Positions 21,281 through 30,267 of a stretch of 64,000 nt of DNA are shown here, in pieces. Made by a program: the position numbers and the translations under genes. How positions within the stretch are numbered: the first letter of the stretch is position 1; every line of letters starts with the position of its first letter. The notes below the pieces were generated by a model that was given only the letters and a program-made list of their open reading frames with translations, was not told where the DNA came from and searched no databases. Origin of the DNA: Microbacterium sp. CH12i (GTDB taxonomy: Bacteria; Actinomycetota; Actinomycetes; Actinomycetales; Microbacteriaceae); NCBI RefSeq assembly GCF_000685355.1, contig NZ_JHET01000004.1:124001-188000 (forward strand), read 5' to 3'.

Positions 21281-23283
21281 GATGCCCTCAACTCGGCCGT
21301 GGCCAGCACGTCGGCGATGCCGTCGACAGTCCACGGGTTCTGCAACGATGTCGTGTCTCCGAGCGCACCGGGAATACGTCCCGCGCGCCGATCTTGTTCA
21401 GCCTCCCACAGCTGCGCGAGCAGTCTGCGCATGATCTTTCCCGATCGCGTCTTAGGGAGATCCGCGACCACGACGATGTGCCGTGGTTTGGCTACCGGAC
21501 CGATGGCTTGGGTCACCTGACCACGAAGAGCGGATGCTGAGACCTCTGCAGCTCCCGAGGGCGTGACGAACGCGACCACGGCCTGTCCGGTCACCGGATC
21601 GGACACTCCGACAGCTCCAGCCTCGCCCACGCTGTCATGTGCGACGAGCGCAGATTCGATCTCGATCGTCGACAGACGGTGGCCCGAGACGTTGACCACA
21701 TCGTCGAGTCGTCCAAGAATCCAGATGTGCCCATCGGCGTCCTTCGTTGCCCCGTCGCCGGCGACGTAGTAGCCGCCGAACTCGCCATGACCGGCGTAGG
21801 CCGACCAGTACGAGTCGCGGTAGCGCTGCGGGTCGCCCCACACTGTGCGCGCCATACCGGGCCATGGGCGACGGACGACAAGCGTCCCCGAGCGCCCCGG
21901 CTCGACCTCGACGCCATTCTCATCAACGACAGTCGCATCAATGCCCGGCAGCGGAACTGTCGCAGATCCGGGCTTCAGCTTCGTAACTCCCGGAAGCGGC
22001 ACGATCATCGCTGCGCCCGTTTCGGACTGCCACCAGGTGTCAACGATCGGCAGCTCATCGCGGCCGAAGTTGCGACGGAACCACACCCATGCCTCGGGGT
22101 TGATCGCCTCGCCGACGGTTCCCAGAAGACGAAGACTCGAGAGGTCGTGGCCCGCCGGAAGGTCGCGGCCGAACCACGTCATGAACGTGCGGATCAGCGT
22201 GGGCGCCGTGTAATAGACCGTGACGCCATAGCGTTCGATGATCTCGAGGTGGCGCTCCCGGTGCGGGGCATCAGGGGTGCCCTCGTAGATGACCTGAGTG
22301 AGCCCGTTCGACAGCGGGCCGTAGATCTCGTAGGTGTGCGCGGTGACCCAGGCGAGGTCGGCGGTGCACCAGTGCACGTCGTCGGGTTTTGCGTCGAAGT
22401 GCGCCCAGTGTGCCCAGCTCGTGTGCGTCAGGTAGCCGCCAGAGGTGTGGACGAGTCCCTTCGGCTTCCCCGTGGTTCCGGACGTGTAGATGATGAAGAG
22501 CGGATGCTCCGCATCGAAGGGCTGCGCCTCGTGCTCAGTCGCTGCAGTGTCGACGACGTCATGCCACCACACATCGCGCCGCTCGGTCCACGGCACGTCC
22601 TGACCTGTGCGCCGCAACACGAGCACGTGCTCAAGGTCTGGCAGGTCGGCGGCCGCGATGTCAGCGGTCGATTTGACCTCGGTCGCGGCACCGCGGCGGT
22701 ATTGACCATCGCTGGTGACGAGCAGCTTCGCTCCGGTGTCCGCGAGCCGGAATCGCACTGCTTCTGCCGAGAACCCACCGAATACGAGCGAATGCACGGC
22801 ACCGATGCGGGCGCAGGCGAGGGTGATCACGATCGTCTCGATAAGTACCGGAAGGTAGATCACCACACGATCTCCGGGCACAATGCCGAGCGACAGAAGT
22901 GCGTTCGCGGCCTGTGACACGCGATGCTGCAAATCCGCGTATGTCACTGCGGTACGGTCGCCAGGCTCCCCCTCGAAATACAGCGCGACCTTGTCGCCGC
23001 GCCCCGCGACGACGTGACGGTCGACACAGTTGTAGGCGACGTTGAGCGTGCCGCCGACGAACCAACGCGCGGCAGGAATCGCACCGTCGGTCGGCGGGTC
23101 CCATTCGTGCGCGGTGTGCCACGGTTGCGCCCAGTCGAGGCGGTGCGCTGCCTGTTCCCAGAACGCAATCGGATCAGCATCCGCCTGCGCATAGATCTCA
23201 CCCGTGACGTTCGCCTGCGCGGCGAAGGCTGCGGGGGGCTCGAACACACGAGTCTCGTGCAGTCGTGCTTCGGTCACTCTCAC
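21277..23283 (-). CDS. acs: Acetyl-CoA synthetase (AMP-forming)
   Basis: About 668-residue acyl-CoA ligase of the ANL family. It has the AMP-binding loop TSGTTGKPKG, the core motif GTVGEAINPEAW, the acetate-pocket tryptophans in DTWWQSETG, and the catalytic C-terminal lysine (about Lys616) in PKTRSGKIMRR, which is the usual target of acetyl regulation. These favour acetate as substrate. The start is uncertain: GTG at 23283 overlaps the ssuC stop as GTGA, and another GTG lies two codons earlier. What is odd is its place between a sulfonate-type importer and metY, coupled on both sides. Confidence 0.9.
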   Translation of the reverse strand: MRVTEARLHETRVFEPPAAFAAQANVTGEIYAQADADPIAFWEQAAHRLDWAQPWHTAHEWDPPTDGAIPAARWFVGGTLNVAYNCVDRHVVAGRGDKVALYFEGEPGDRTAVTYADLQHRVSQAANALLSLGIVPGDRVVIYLPVLIETIVITLACARIGAVHSLVFGGFSAEAVRFRLADTGAKLLVTSDGQYRRGAATEVKSTADIAAADLPDLEHVLVLRRTGQDVPWTERRDVWWHDVVDTAATEHEAQPFDAEHPLFIIYTSGTTGKPKGLVHTSGGYLTHTSWAHWAHFDAKPDDVHWCTADLAWVTAHTYEIYGPLSNGLTQVIYEGTPDAPHRERHLEIIERYGVTVYYTAPTLIRTFMTWFGRDLPAGHDLSSLRLLGTVGEAINPEAWVWFRRNFGRDELPIVDTWWQSETGAAMIVPLPGVTKLKPGSATVPLPGIDATVVDENGVEVEPGRSGTLVVRRPWPGMARTVWGDPQRYRDSYWSAYAGHGEFGGYYVAGDGATKDADGHIWILGRLDDVVNVSGHRLSTIEIESALVAHDSVGEAGAVGVSDPVTGQAVVAFVTPSGAAEVSASALRGQVTQAIGPVAKPRHIVVVADLPKTRSGKIMRRLLAQLWEAEQDRRAGRIPGALGDTTSLQNPWTVDGIADVLATAELRAS

Positions 23284-24140
23284 GCCCACTTCTTGAGCAG
23301 ATATTTCTCGGCCAGGGCGAGGATGGCGTTCGTGATCGTTCCGAGGAGTGCCAGCAAAACGATTGCGAGCAGGATGCGATCAACGCGGCCGCTGTTCTGC
23401 GAATCGGTGAGCAGAAATCCCAGTCCCATCGACGAGGCGATGAGTTCGGCTGCAACGAGGAACAACCATGCCTGCGCGAGCGCAAGCCGCAGCCCCGAGA
23501 CAACCGAGGGAACGACAGCCGGAAGCTGAATCGTGCGGAACAGCGACCAGCCACGCAGGCTGAACGAGCGACCTGCCTCGACGAGTTGCGGGTCGACGTG
23601 ACGCAGCGCCGAGGCCACCGTCGTGTAAACCGGGAAGAACGCACCGATCGCGATCAGGGTGACCTTCGATTCCTCGCCGATCTGCAACCAGAGAATCAGC
23701 AGCGGCACCCATGCGAGAGATGGCACGGCCCGCAATGCAGCCAGCGTCGGGCTGAGGAGTGTGTCTCCGAACTTGGAGAGCCCTACCGCGCCCGCCGCGG
23801 CCAGCCCGATGACGGATCCGATCGCGAAGCCGAGCAGTACGCGCTGCACGGAGATAGCGATGTGGGTCCAGAGCTCACCGCGCTGGGCCAGTTCGACGCC
23901 GGCGGCGAGCACCGACCCCGGCGTGGGCAGGCGATATGGCGGTACGAGTCCAGTGGTGGTCACAAACTGCCAGGCAGCGAGGATGACAACCGGCAGCAGT
24001 AGGCCGACCGTCACCCGCACACCTGTTCGATCCCAGATGTTGCGAGAGACGGCATCCGTCTGACGGTATTCGCCTTTGGCGAAGTCGACGGCGTCCCGCG
24101 AATCCGCGGGGACGAGCACTCGTTGGTCCGGAATGCTCAC
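23280..24140 (-). CDS. ssuC: ABC transporter permease, sulfonate/taurine type
   Basis: 286-residue inner-membrane permease of the SsuC/TauC (BPD type) family, with six hydrophobic helices. The cytoplasmic coupling loop AGRSFSLRGWSLFRTIQLP (EAA loop) contacts the ATPase. It pairs with the lipoprotein at 24140-25186 and the ATPase at 25183-26036. Its start overlaps the ssuA stop as TGATG and its stop overlaps acs, so the whole block is translationally linked. The substrate is inferred from family; taurine, alkanesulfonates or nitrate/thiamine-precursor-like ligands are alternatives within the same superfamily. Confidence 0.85.
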   Translation of the reverse strand: MSIPDQRVLVPADSRDAVDFAKGEYRQTDAVSRNIWDRTGVRVTVGLLLPVVILAAWQFVTTTGLVPPYRLPTPGSVLAAGVELAQRGELWTHIAISVQRVLLGFAIGSVIGLAAAGAVGLSKFGDTLLSPTLAALRAVPSLAWVPLLILWLQIGEESKVTLIAIGAFFPVYTTVASALRHVDPQLVEAGRSFSLRGWSLFRTIQLPAVVPSVVSGLRLALAQAWLFLVAAELIASSMGLGFLLTDSQNSGRVDRILLAIVLLALLGTITNAILALAEKYLLKKWA

Positions 24141-25186
24141 TATCCCTTGGCCGCCTTCTCAGCGAAGGTGGCGTTCACGATCGTCGAGAGCGCCTTGTCG
24201 ATGGAGTCCTGACCGCCCTGCACGTCACCGGAATCGGCGAGCACAGGAGCGATTTTCTCGAGTACCTTGATCTGCGCGTCTCCGGGGATGCCGCTCACAT
24301 CGAGGTTCGAACGCTCCTGGATGACCGTCTTCGCCACCTCGATATCGATCTGCGCGACATCGGCGAGCAGCGCGGCGGTCTCATCGGGGTTTTCCAGCGC
24401 CCAGACGCGAGCCTGCTCGTAGGCATCAACGACGGCCTGAGCGAGGTCAGCGTGGTTGTTGATGAAGTCTTCGGTGGCGTTGAGGAAACCGTAGGTGTTG
24501 AAGTCGACGTTGCGGTAGATGAGCTGGTCGCCCGACTCGACCTCGGCGGCAGCCATGATCGGATCAAGACCGGCCCAGGCGTCGACCGATCCGCCATCGA
24601 GGGCAGCGCGGCCGTCAGCGTGCTGCAGGTTCTGCACCTCGACGTCGTCGAGCGAGAGTCCGCCCTCTTCCAGCGCCTGGAGCAGGAAGAAGTACGGGTC
24701 GGTGCCCTTGGTCGCCGCGATCGAAGTACCGGCGAGGTCTTCAAGAGAGGTGATGTTGCTGTCAGGACCGACGACGATCGCCGACCACTCCGGCTGTGAG
24801 TAGATGTCGATGACCTGGATGGGCGAACCATTCGCACGCGCGAGCAGTGCCGCAGAACCGGCGGTCGATCCGACATCGACCGACCCCGAGCGCAACAGCT
24901 CGTTGGCCTTGTTGGAGCCGGCAGACTGCACCCACTCGACGTCGACGCTGTCGCCGAGGATGTCTTCGAGGATGCCCTGGTCGCGGATGACGAGGCTGAG
25001 CGGGTTATAGGTCGCGAAGTCGACGGTGAGGGTGTCAGAGGACCATTCGCCGGTGGAGGTCTTGCTTTCTGAGGCGCTCGTGTCCGAGGCATTTGCGTTC
25101 TCGCCGGCGACACAGCCGGTGGCGATGAGCATCATCGTTCCGGCGACAGCGATCGCAGGAACAATTCGTCGGGTGATGGCGCTCAT
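24140..25186 (-). CDS. ssuA: Sulfonate-type substrate-binding lipoprotein
   Basis: 348-residue periplasmic-type binding protein anchored as a lipoprotein: a signal peptide followed by the lipobox IATGC with Cys25, then a Ser/Thr-rich linker. The mature part follows the SsuA/TauA fold ([20 protein letters not shown] at the start, [35 protein letters not shown]), as for aliphatic sulfonate binders. It captures the substrate outside the membrane and delivers it to the permease downstream. The start overlaps the ssuB stop as ATGA. Confidence 0.85.
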   Translation of the reverse strand: MSAITRRIVPAIAVAGTMMLIATGCVAGENANASDTSASESKTSTGEWSSDTLTVDFATYNPLSLVIRDQGILEDILGDSVDVEWVQSAGSNKANELLRSGSVDVGSTAGSAALLARANGSPIQVIDIYSQPEWSAIVVGPDSNITSLEDLAGTSIAATKGTDPYFFLLQALEEGGLSLDDVEVQNLQHADGRAALDGGSVDAWAGLDPIMAAAEVESGDQLIYRNVDFNTYGFLNATEDFINNHADLAQAVVDAYEQARVWALENPDETAALLADVAQIDIEVAKTVIQERSNLDVSGIPGDAQIKVLEKIAPVLADSGDVQGGQDSIDKALSTIVNATFAEKAAKG

Positions 25187-26036
25187 CGGTTCTCCTCAGT
25201 GGAAATGCGGTGGTGGGTATCGACGCCGAGTCCTTCGAGAAGGTCGGTGCGAAGGTCCGCGAGACTGCGATTGGCGCGGTCACGCGGGCGGATGCCGGGC
25301 ACAGTGATCGTGCGTGCGATGGAGGATTCCTCCGCGCCGGCTCCTCCGCTGAGCGAGCGCAACAACAGCACCCGGTCGGCGAGGTAAAGGGCTTCTTCGA
25401 CGTCATGAGTGACGAGGAGAACAGTGGTGGGCTCGGCAGCATGAATGTCGAGCAAAAGGTCTTGCATCCGCAGGCGGGTCAGTGCGTCGAGCGCGCCGAA
25501 CGGTTCATCAAGCAGCAGCACGCCGGGGTTGCGGGCAAGAGCCTGGCGAGCGAAGCACGCTGTGCCATGCCGCCGGAGACCTCCCTCGGGCGCTGGTCAG
25601 CAGCGTGGCTGAGCCCGACGAGCTCTAGCAGCTCACGCACGCGTTCGCCCCGCGCGCGGCCTCGGAGACGGCGAGGCAGACCGAGTTCGACGTTCTGGGC
25701 GAGTGTGCGCCACGGCAGCAGCCGAGGCTCCTGAAACGAGATCGCGGTGCGCTCGTCGGTGTCGCTGATTCCGGTGCCGTCGAGGCGGATCGTGCCGCTG
25801 GTGGGTGCGTCCAAACCACCGATCAGGCGCAGCAACGTCGACTTTCCGCATCCGGATGGCCCGACGACGGCGACGATCTCACCGGCACCCAGTTCAATAT
25901 CAACCCCGCGCAGCACGTCGCGTCGCCCTTCGCGGACGGCGAAGGATCGTTCGACGTTCTCGATGCGCACGGTGTTCGCCGTTCCGACCTGGACAGGTGC
26001 GGTGACGACGCGCGGAGGCACGAGTGTGGAAGTCAT
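25183..26036 (-). CDS. ssuB: ABC transporter ATPase, sulfonate type (one-base frame break near 25542)
   Basis: ATPase of the importer, about 284 residues when repaired. The N-terminal part has the Walker [10 protein letters not shown] (59-67), the Q-loop segment [10 protein letters not shown] and the signature VSGGMAQR. The frame then breaks at ARLLPATP. The Walker B and D-loop ([15 protein letters not shown]) and the H-loop (VTHDVEEA) continue in another frame to 25183. Restoring one G in AGGCTC (25542-25543) gives [19 protein letters not shown], the standard sequence. It is first gene of the ssuBAC-acs-metY operon. Confidence 0.88.
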
Positions 26037-26145
26037 CTGTCTATCGTCACGGAACGAGGCAATTGTGACGAGTTGGCACGTAATGTTTCGTCACACCGAC
26101 CGACTTTCGTGTATGCGCCCGGGTGCGGTCTCCCCAGAACACGTA

Positions 26146-26192
26146 AAACGGGCCGCCACCCGCTGCTTTTACAGCAGGGTGACGGCCCGTTT
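26146..26192 (-). terminator. Stem-loop terminator downstream of rpsA
   Basis: AAACGGGCCGCCACCC on one arm pairs with AGGGTGACGGCCCGTTT on the other, with a short extra stem and loop (CTGCTTTTACAG) inside. It is 14 bases beyond the rpsA stop. The A/T flanks give a T-run on the minus strand, so it should end rpsA transcription before ssuB. Confidence 0.8.
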
Positions 26193-26206
26193 CAGAGTTG
26201 GCGTTA

Positions 26207-27670
26207 TTACGCGTTGCCGCCCGAGAGCTTCTCGCGGAGAGCCGCAAGAGCCTCGTCGTCAGCAAGTGTGCCTGCGCCGGTGACGTCGTTCGTGAACGAC
26301 TGTCCCACAGCGCCACCGAAGTCGTCGCCTGCGGCGGCCTCGGCCTCGGCTGCCTTGGCAACCGCAACCTTGTGAGCTTCCCAGCGAGTCTGAGCAGCAG
26401 CGTATTCCTGCTCCCATGCCTCGCGCTGGGTATCGAACCCGTCCTTCCACGCGCCGGTCTCGGCGTCGAAGCCCTCGGGGTACTTGTACTCGCCGTTGTC
26501 GTCGTACTCAGCGAGCATGCCGTACAGGGCAGGGTCGAACTCGGTGCCGGTGGGGTCAACCGACTCGTTGGCCTGCTTGAGCGACAGCGAGATGCGACGA
26601 CGCTCGAGGTCGATGTCGATGACCTTGACGAAGACCTCTTCGCTAACCGACACAACCTGCTCAGCCAGCTCGACGTGCTTACTGGAGAGCTCAGAGATGT
26701 GCACGAGGCCCTCGATGCCGTCTGCGACGCGAACGAACGCACCGAACGGAACGAGCTTGGTGACCTTACCCGGTGCGATCTGGCCGATCGCGTGGGTACG
26801 GGCGAAGACCTGCCACGGGTCTTCCTGCGTTGCCTTCAGGGACAGCGAGACGCGCTCGCGCTCGAGGTCGACCTCGAGGATCTCGACGGTGACTTCCTGT
26901 CCGACCTCGACGACCTCGGAGGCGTGCTCGATGTGCTTCCAGGACAGCTCGGAGACGTGCACGAGGCCGTCAACGCCACCCAGGTCGACGAACGCACCGA
27001 AGTTGACGATCGAGGAGACCTGGCCCTTGCGGACCTGGCCCTTGTGCAGGTTGTTGAGGAAGTTCGAGCGCGACTCGGACTGCGTCTGCTCGAGCAGAGC
27101 GCGGCGCGAGAGGACGACGTTGTTGCGATTCTTGTCCAGCTCGAGGATCTTCGCCTCGATCTCCTGGCCCAGGTAAGGGGTCAGGTCGCGGACGCGACGC
27201 AGCTCGATGAGCGATGCCGGCAGGAAGCCGCGGAGGCCGATGTCGACAATGAGTCCACCCTTGACGACCTCGATGACGGTACCGGTGACGACACCGTCGT
27301 CTTCCTTGATCTTCTCGACGTCTCCCCAGGCACGCTCGTACTGTGCGCGCTTCTTGGAGAGGATCAGACGGCCTTCTTTGTCTTCCTTCTGGAGAACAAG
27401 AGCCTCGACCTCGTCGCCGACCTTGACGACGTCGTTGGGGTCAACATCGTGCTTGATGGAAAGTTCGCGGGAGGGGATGACACCCTCAGTCTTGTATCCG
27501 ACGTCGAGGAGAACCTCATCGCGGTCGATCTTGACGATCGTTCCTTCGATGATGTCGCCGTCGTTGAAGAACTTCAGAGTCTTCTCGACCGCGGCCAGGA
27601 AGTCCTCAGCAGATCCGATGTCGTTGATGGCGACCTGCTTGGTGGCCGGGGCGGTCGTTGCGGTAGTCAT
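26207..27670 (-). CDS. rpsA: 30S ribosomal protein S1
   Basis: 487-residue S1, the RNA-binding protein that helps mRNAs dock on the 30S subunit. After a short N-terminal segment come four S1 (OB-fold) repeats starting at about residues 38, 120, 208 and 293. The last two have the classic VxxFGAFV...GLVHISEL/VSEL signature. The C-terminal tail of about 110 residues is acidic and Ala-rich. The frame is continuous. AAGGAC lies nine bases before the ATG. A strong hairpin lies in the leader upstream, and many leaderless mRNAs in the window would not need S1. Confidence 0.97.
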   Translation of the reverse strand: MTTATTAPATKQVAINDIGSAEDFLAAVEKTLKFFNDGDIIEGTIVKIDRDEVLLDVGYKTEGVIPSRELSIKHDVDPNDVVKVGDEVEALVLQKEDKEGRLILSKKRAQYERAWGDVEKIKEDDGVVTGTVIEVVKGGLIVDIGLRGFLPASLIELRRVRDLTPYLGQEIEAKILELDKNRNNVVLSRRALLEQTQSESRSNFLNNLHKGQVRKGQVSSIVNFGAFVDLGGVDGLVHVSELSWKHIEHASEVVEVGQEVTVEILEVDLERERVSLSLKATQEDPWQVFARTHAIGQIAPGKVTKLVPFGAFVRVADGIEGLVHISELSSKHVELAEQVVSVSEEVFVKVIDIDLERRRISLSLKQANESVDPTGTEFDPALYGMLAEYDDNGEYKYPEGFDAETGAWKDGFDTQREAWEQEYAAAQTRWEAHKVAVAKAAEAEAAAGDDFGGAVGQSFTNDVTGAGTLADDEALAALREKLSGGNA

Positions 27671-27702
27671 GTAGTGGATTGTCCTTGTGGGTGATAACTC
27701 GG

Positions 27703-27742
27703 GCTTTCGGTTCTCGTGCAGACACGAGAGAATTCCGAAAGC
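27703..27742 (-). promoter_or_regulatory. Two-step hairpin in the rpsA leader
   Basis: GCTTTCGG (27703-27710) pairs with CCGAAAGC (27735-27742), and inside it TCTCGTG (27712-27718) pairs with CACGAGA (27723-27729) around a 4-base loop. The five bases GAATT form a bulge on one side. It ends 33 bases before the rpsA start codon and lies within the likely leader, so it could be a translational control element for S1. Confidence 0.5.
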
Positions 27743-27804
27743 AAATGGGATTTGGTGTGAACGTCAGCCGGGCGCGCGTGCGCACGTCACGAATGACACT
27801 TCAG

Positions 27805-27810
27805 ATTATC
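27805..27810 (-). promoter_or_regulatory. Possible rpsA -10 box
   Basis: GATAAT on the minus strand, preceded by CT and TG-like bases, about 135 bases before the start codon. It would put the hairpin at 27703-27742 inside the leader. No good -35 hexamer is seen. Confidence 0.35.
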
Positions 27811-27868
27811 AGAGAATCGCCCCCACCGTGTCTGTGGATAACTCCGACGGGATGCGGCGGCTTCGGGT

Positions 27869-27874
27869 TACCGT
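27869..27874 (+). promoter_or_regulatory. -10 box of leaderless lipoprotein gene
   Basis: TACCGT fits TANNNT and ends six bases before the GTG at 27881. No ribosome-binding site precedes the GTG. Confidence 0.5.
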
Positions 27875-27880
27875 GATCGA

Positions 27881-28420
27881 GTGACTTTCCCCCGATCGAA
27901 GATGAACCGGATCAGGATGTTGGCGCTGCTCGCCCTCGCCGCAGGAACCCTGAGCGCCTGCACCCCGGCGCCAGAGCCGACCCCGACACCGACGGCCGCG
28001 TTCGCGAGCGAGGCGGAGGCCTTTGCAGCGGCGGAAGAGGTTTATCGGGCGTACCTGATGGCAGCGGCGCAACGAGCTGAAGGGGATGCAACTGCAGCCC
28101 CCGAAGCGTATCTTTCGGGCCCAGCGTTGGAGGCCGATCTCCAGGCACAGCGCGACCTCAAAAGTAAGGGCATCCGCATCGTCGGCGCGAGCACGATCCG
28201 GCAGTTTGTCGGGCTGAAGGCCGATGTCAACGGGATGGTGGCTCTTGTTTCCGCCGAGGTGTGTGTCGACATTTCTGAGTCCCGCATCCTTGATCAGGAC
28301 GACTCAGACATCACTCCGCTCAACCGTCCGCAGCTCGGGAAGCTCGACGTTGAATTCTCGGGTGATGCCACAGAACTGCTGATCTCCACGTCACTGCCAT
28401 CCGAGGACTCCGAATGCTAG
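27881..28420 (+). CDS. Putative lipoprotein of unknown function
   Basis: 179-residue secreted lipoprotein: basic N-terminus, hydrophobic stretch and lipobox LSAC with Cys27, followed by a Pro/Thr linker and a mature domain of about 140 residues with a cystatin/NTF2-like look (AFAAAEEVYRAYLMA, then beta-rich sequence). I know of no named family. The GTG start fits a leaderless transcript. The stop overlaps the next ATG (ATGCTAG), so it is translationally coupled to the PKD protein downstream; the two probably work together outside the cell. Confidence 0.75.
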   Translation: MTFPRSKMNRIRMLALLALAAGTLSACTPAPEPTPTPTAAFASEAEAFAAAEEVYRAYLMAAAQRAEGDATAAPEAYLSGPALEADLQAQRDLKSKGIRIVGASTIRQFVGLKADVNGMVALVSAEVCVDISESRILDQDDSDITPLNRPQLGKLDVEFSGDATELLISTSLPSEDSEC

Positions 28421-29255
28421 TTTCCGCATTCGTTCTGCCCCTCCTCCTGGGCGGCCTCGTCGTTCCCGCTAGCGCTCCCCAATGCGACCTATCGACGCTG
28501 CAGGTACTTGGATACTGCCCCAATGACGACAACAACGGCAACGAAATCGTCATCGACGGGACTCAACCCGGCTCCGGAACCCCAGGTACCTCCCCGATCG
28601 GCGACTGGGACGACGACTGGGACGAGGGCGACGGCGACGCGACTCCGTTGCCCCCTCCGAAGGACCTCACCTTCGTTGAGTGCCTCACCAACTGGGACAG
28701 CTACATCCGGTGCTTCGAGGGCAGTGAAGACCCAGATCCCGCGGCACCCACAGAAGAGGTCACGGCCGAGATTCCCGCGATCACCATCGCCGATGTCGCT
28801 CGCTTCGCGCCGGACGGGTCTGTGCTCGCTGGCGAACCCGGCAACGTCGGGGTCGCCGGACTGCGACGAACTTCGTAGCGACAGCATCCGCCCACACTGT
28901 CAACGGCGCACTTTTTGGCTTCCCCATTGCAGTGCGCTTTACTCCGTCCGGTTATGATTTCTCTTTCGGCGACGGCTCATCCGTCACTACGTCCTCCGGC
29001 GGTCAGTCCTGGGTCGTTCTCGGCCAGGCACAGTTCACTCCGACGTCTACGAGCCACACCTACCCAGAGCGCGGCAGCTATTTCGCGCAGGTCAACGTGC
29101 GCTACACGGCCGAAGTTGACTTCGGCATCGGCTGGTTCCCGATCTCCGGCGAGGTTACCTCTGTCGGGCCACCTGAGGAGATCCGCATCTTCGAGGCGCA
29201 CACCGCACTGGTCGCAAATACCTGCCAGCAGGCGCCTGGCTCCCCCGGCTGCTGA
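28414..29255 (+). CDS. Secreted PKD-domain-like protein (one-base frame break near 28863)
   Basis: About 280 residues when repaired. A signal peptide (FVLPLLLGGLVVPASA) is followed by an acidic, Gly/Asp/Pro-rich segment and then a PKD-like beta domain: VRFTPSGYDFSFGDGSS and the later SHTYPERGSYFAQVNVRY resemble PKD strands. The frame breaks after GNVGVAGL. Restoring one G (CTGCG to CTGGCG) gives LATNFVATASAHTVNG and continues to the stop at 29255. Four C-terminal and several N-terminal cysteines could pair outside the cell. It is coupled to the lipoprotein upstream; binding partner unknown. Confidence 0.75.
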
Positions 29256-29306
29256 TGCTGGGACATTCGAGCCAGTGCAAGGCTGCCCCTGTGCAAAGCT
29301 GAACCC

Positions 29307-30226
29307 ATGAGCGAAAAGCTGATGCTGTTAGACACTGCTTCCCTTTACTTTCGGGCGTTCTACGGCGTTCCCGACAAGGTGAAGGCGCCGAACGGCGCTC
29401 CGGTGAATGCGGTGCGCGGATTGCTCGACATCATCGCCAAGCTCGTGAAGCTTTACGAGCCGACCCACATCGTCGCCTGCTGGGACGACGACTGGCGGCC
29501 CCAGTGGCGGGTCGATCTCATCCCGAGCTACAAGTCACACCGGGTCGTCGAAGTCACTGCGGTCGGCCCCGACGCGAAGAGGTGCCCGATCCGCTCGAGG
29601 TGCAGATCCCGGTCATTCGCGAGGCTCTCGCAGCCCTCCGCATCCCGATTATTGGAGTGACAGCGCACGAAGCCGACGACGTCATCGGTACTCTCGCCAC
29701 ACTTGCCACGATGCCGGTAGACATCGTTACGGGCGACCGCGACCTTTTCCAGCTTGTCGACGATGCTCGCAGCGTCCGGGTCATCTACACCGCTCGCGGC
29801 ATGAGCAACCTTGAGATCGTCACCGACCAGACCGTCGTCGCAAAGTACGGGGTGCTTCCCTCGCAGTACGCCGACTTCGCGACCCTGCGCGGCGATGCCT
29901 CAGACGGGCTTCCCGGCGTTGCGGGGGTGGGTGACAAGACCGCCGCAACTCTGGTGCAAGCGCACGGTGATCTCGCCGGCATCCGCGCCGCCGCCGAAAC
30001 AGGCGAAGGGATGAGCGCGAGTGTGCGCAACAAGATGATCACGGCATCCGTCTATCTCGACGTCGCCCCAACGGTCGTGAAGGTCGCGACCGCACTCGAC
30101 ATCGTTCCCCCCGCGGATGCCATACGCGCGCTCGATCCCGCAGAACAAGATGCTGCGACAGCTCTCGCCGAGCAGTGGAACCTCGGCGGCTCAATGGAGC
30201 GGGCGATAGCCGCACTCACGAAATAG
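29307..30226 (+). CDS. 5'-3' exonuclease, PolA-N-terminal type (one-base frame break near 29576)
   Basis: Stand-alone 5'-nuclease of about 306 residues, related to the N-terminal domain of DNA polymerase I (flap/RNA-primer removal). The segments are LLDTASLYFRAFYG at the start, the conserved HEADDVIGTLA and TGDRDLFQLV acidic metal sites, and a helix-hairpin-helix GVGDKTAATLV. The first part reads to AVGPDA and the rest in another frame. Restoring one G (GCGAAG to GCGGAAG) joins them as DAEEVPDPLEVQ. It is convergent with the PHP gene. Actinobacteria often carry such a gene besides polA. Confidence 0.88.
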
Positions 30227-30267
30227 TGTGCCGGGTTCACTAGCGCCGCAGCTTCAGTGGCGCCGCG

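Noticed and set aside
21277..23283. Calling acs a sulfoacetate-CoA ligase because of its neighbours
   Set aside because: The acetate-pocket tryptophan motif and overall length match acetyl-CoA synthetase. Gene context alone does not justify a different substrate.
26037..26145. SAM or other sulfur riboswitch above the ssuBAC-acs-metY operon
   Set aside because: Only about 100 bases are available and no known riboswitch core or terminator pair could be recognised; only weak short inverted repeats are present.
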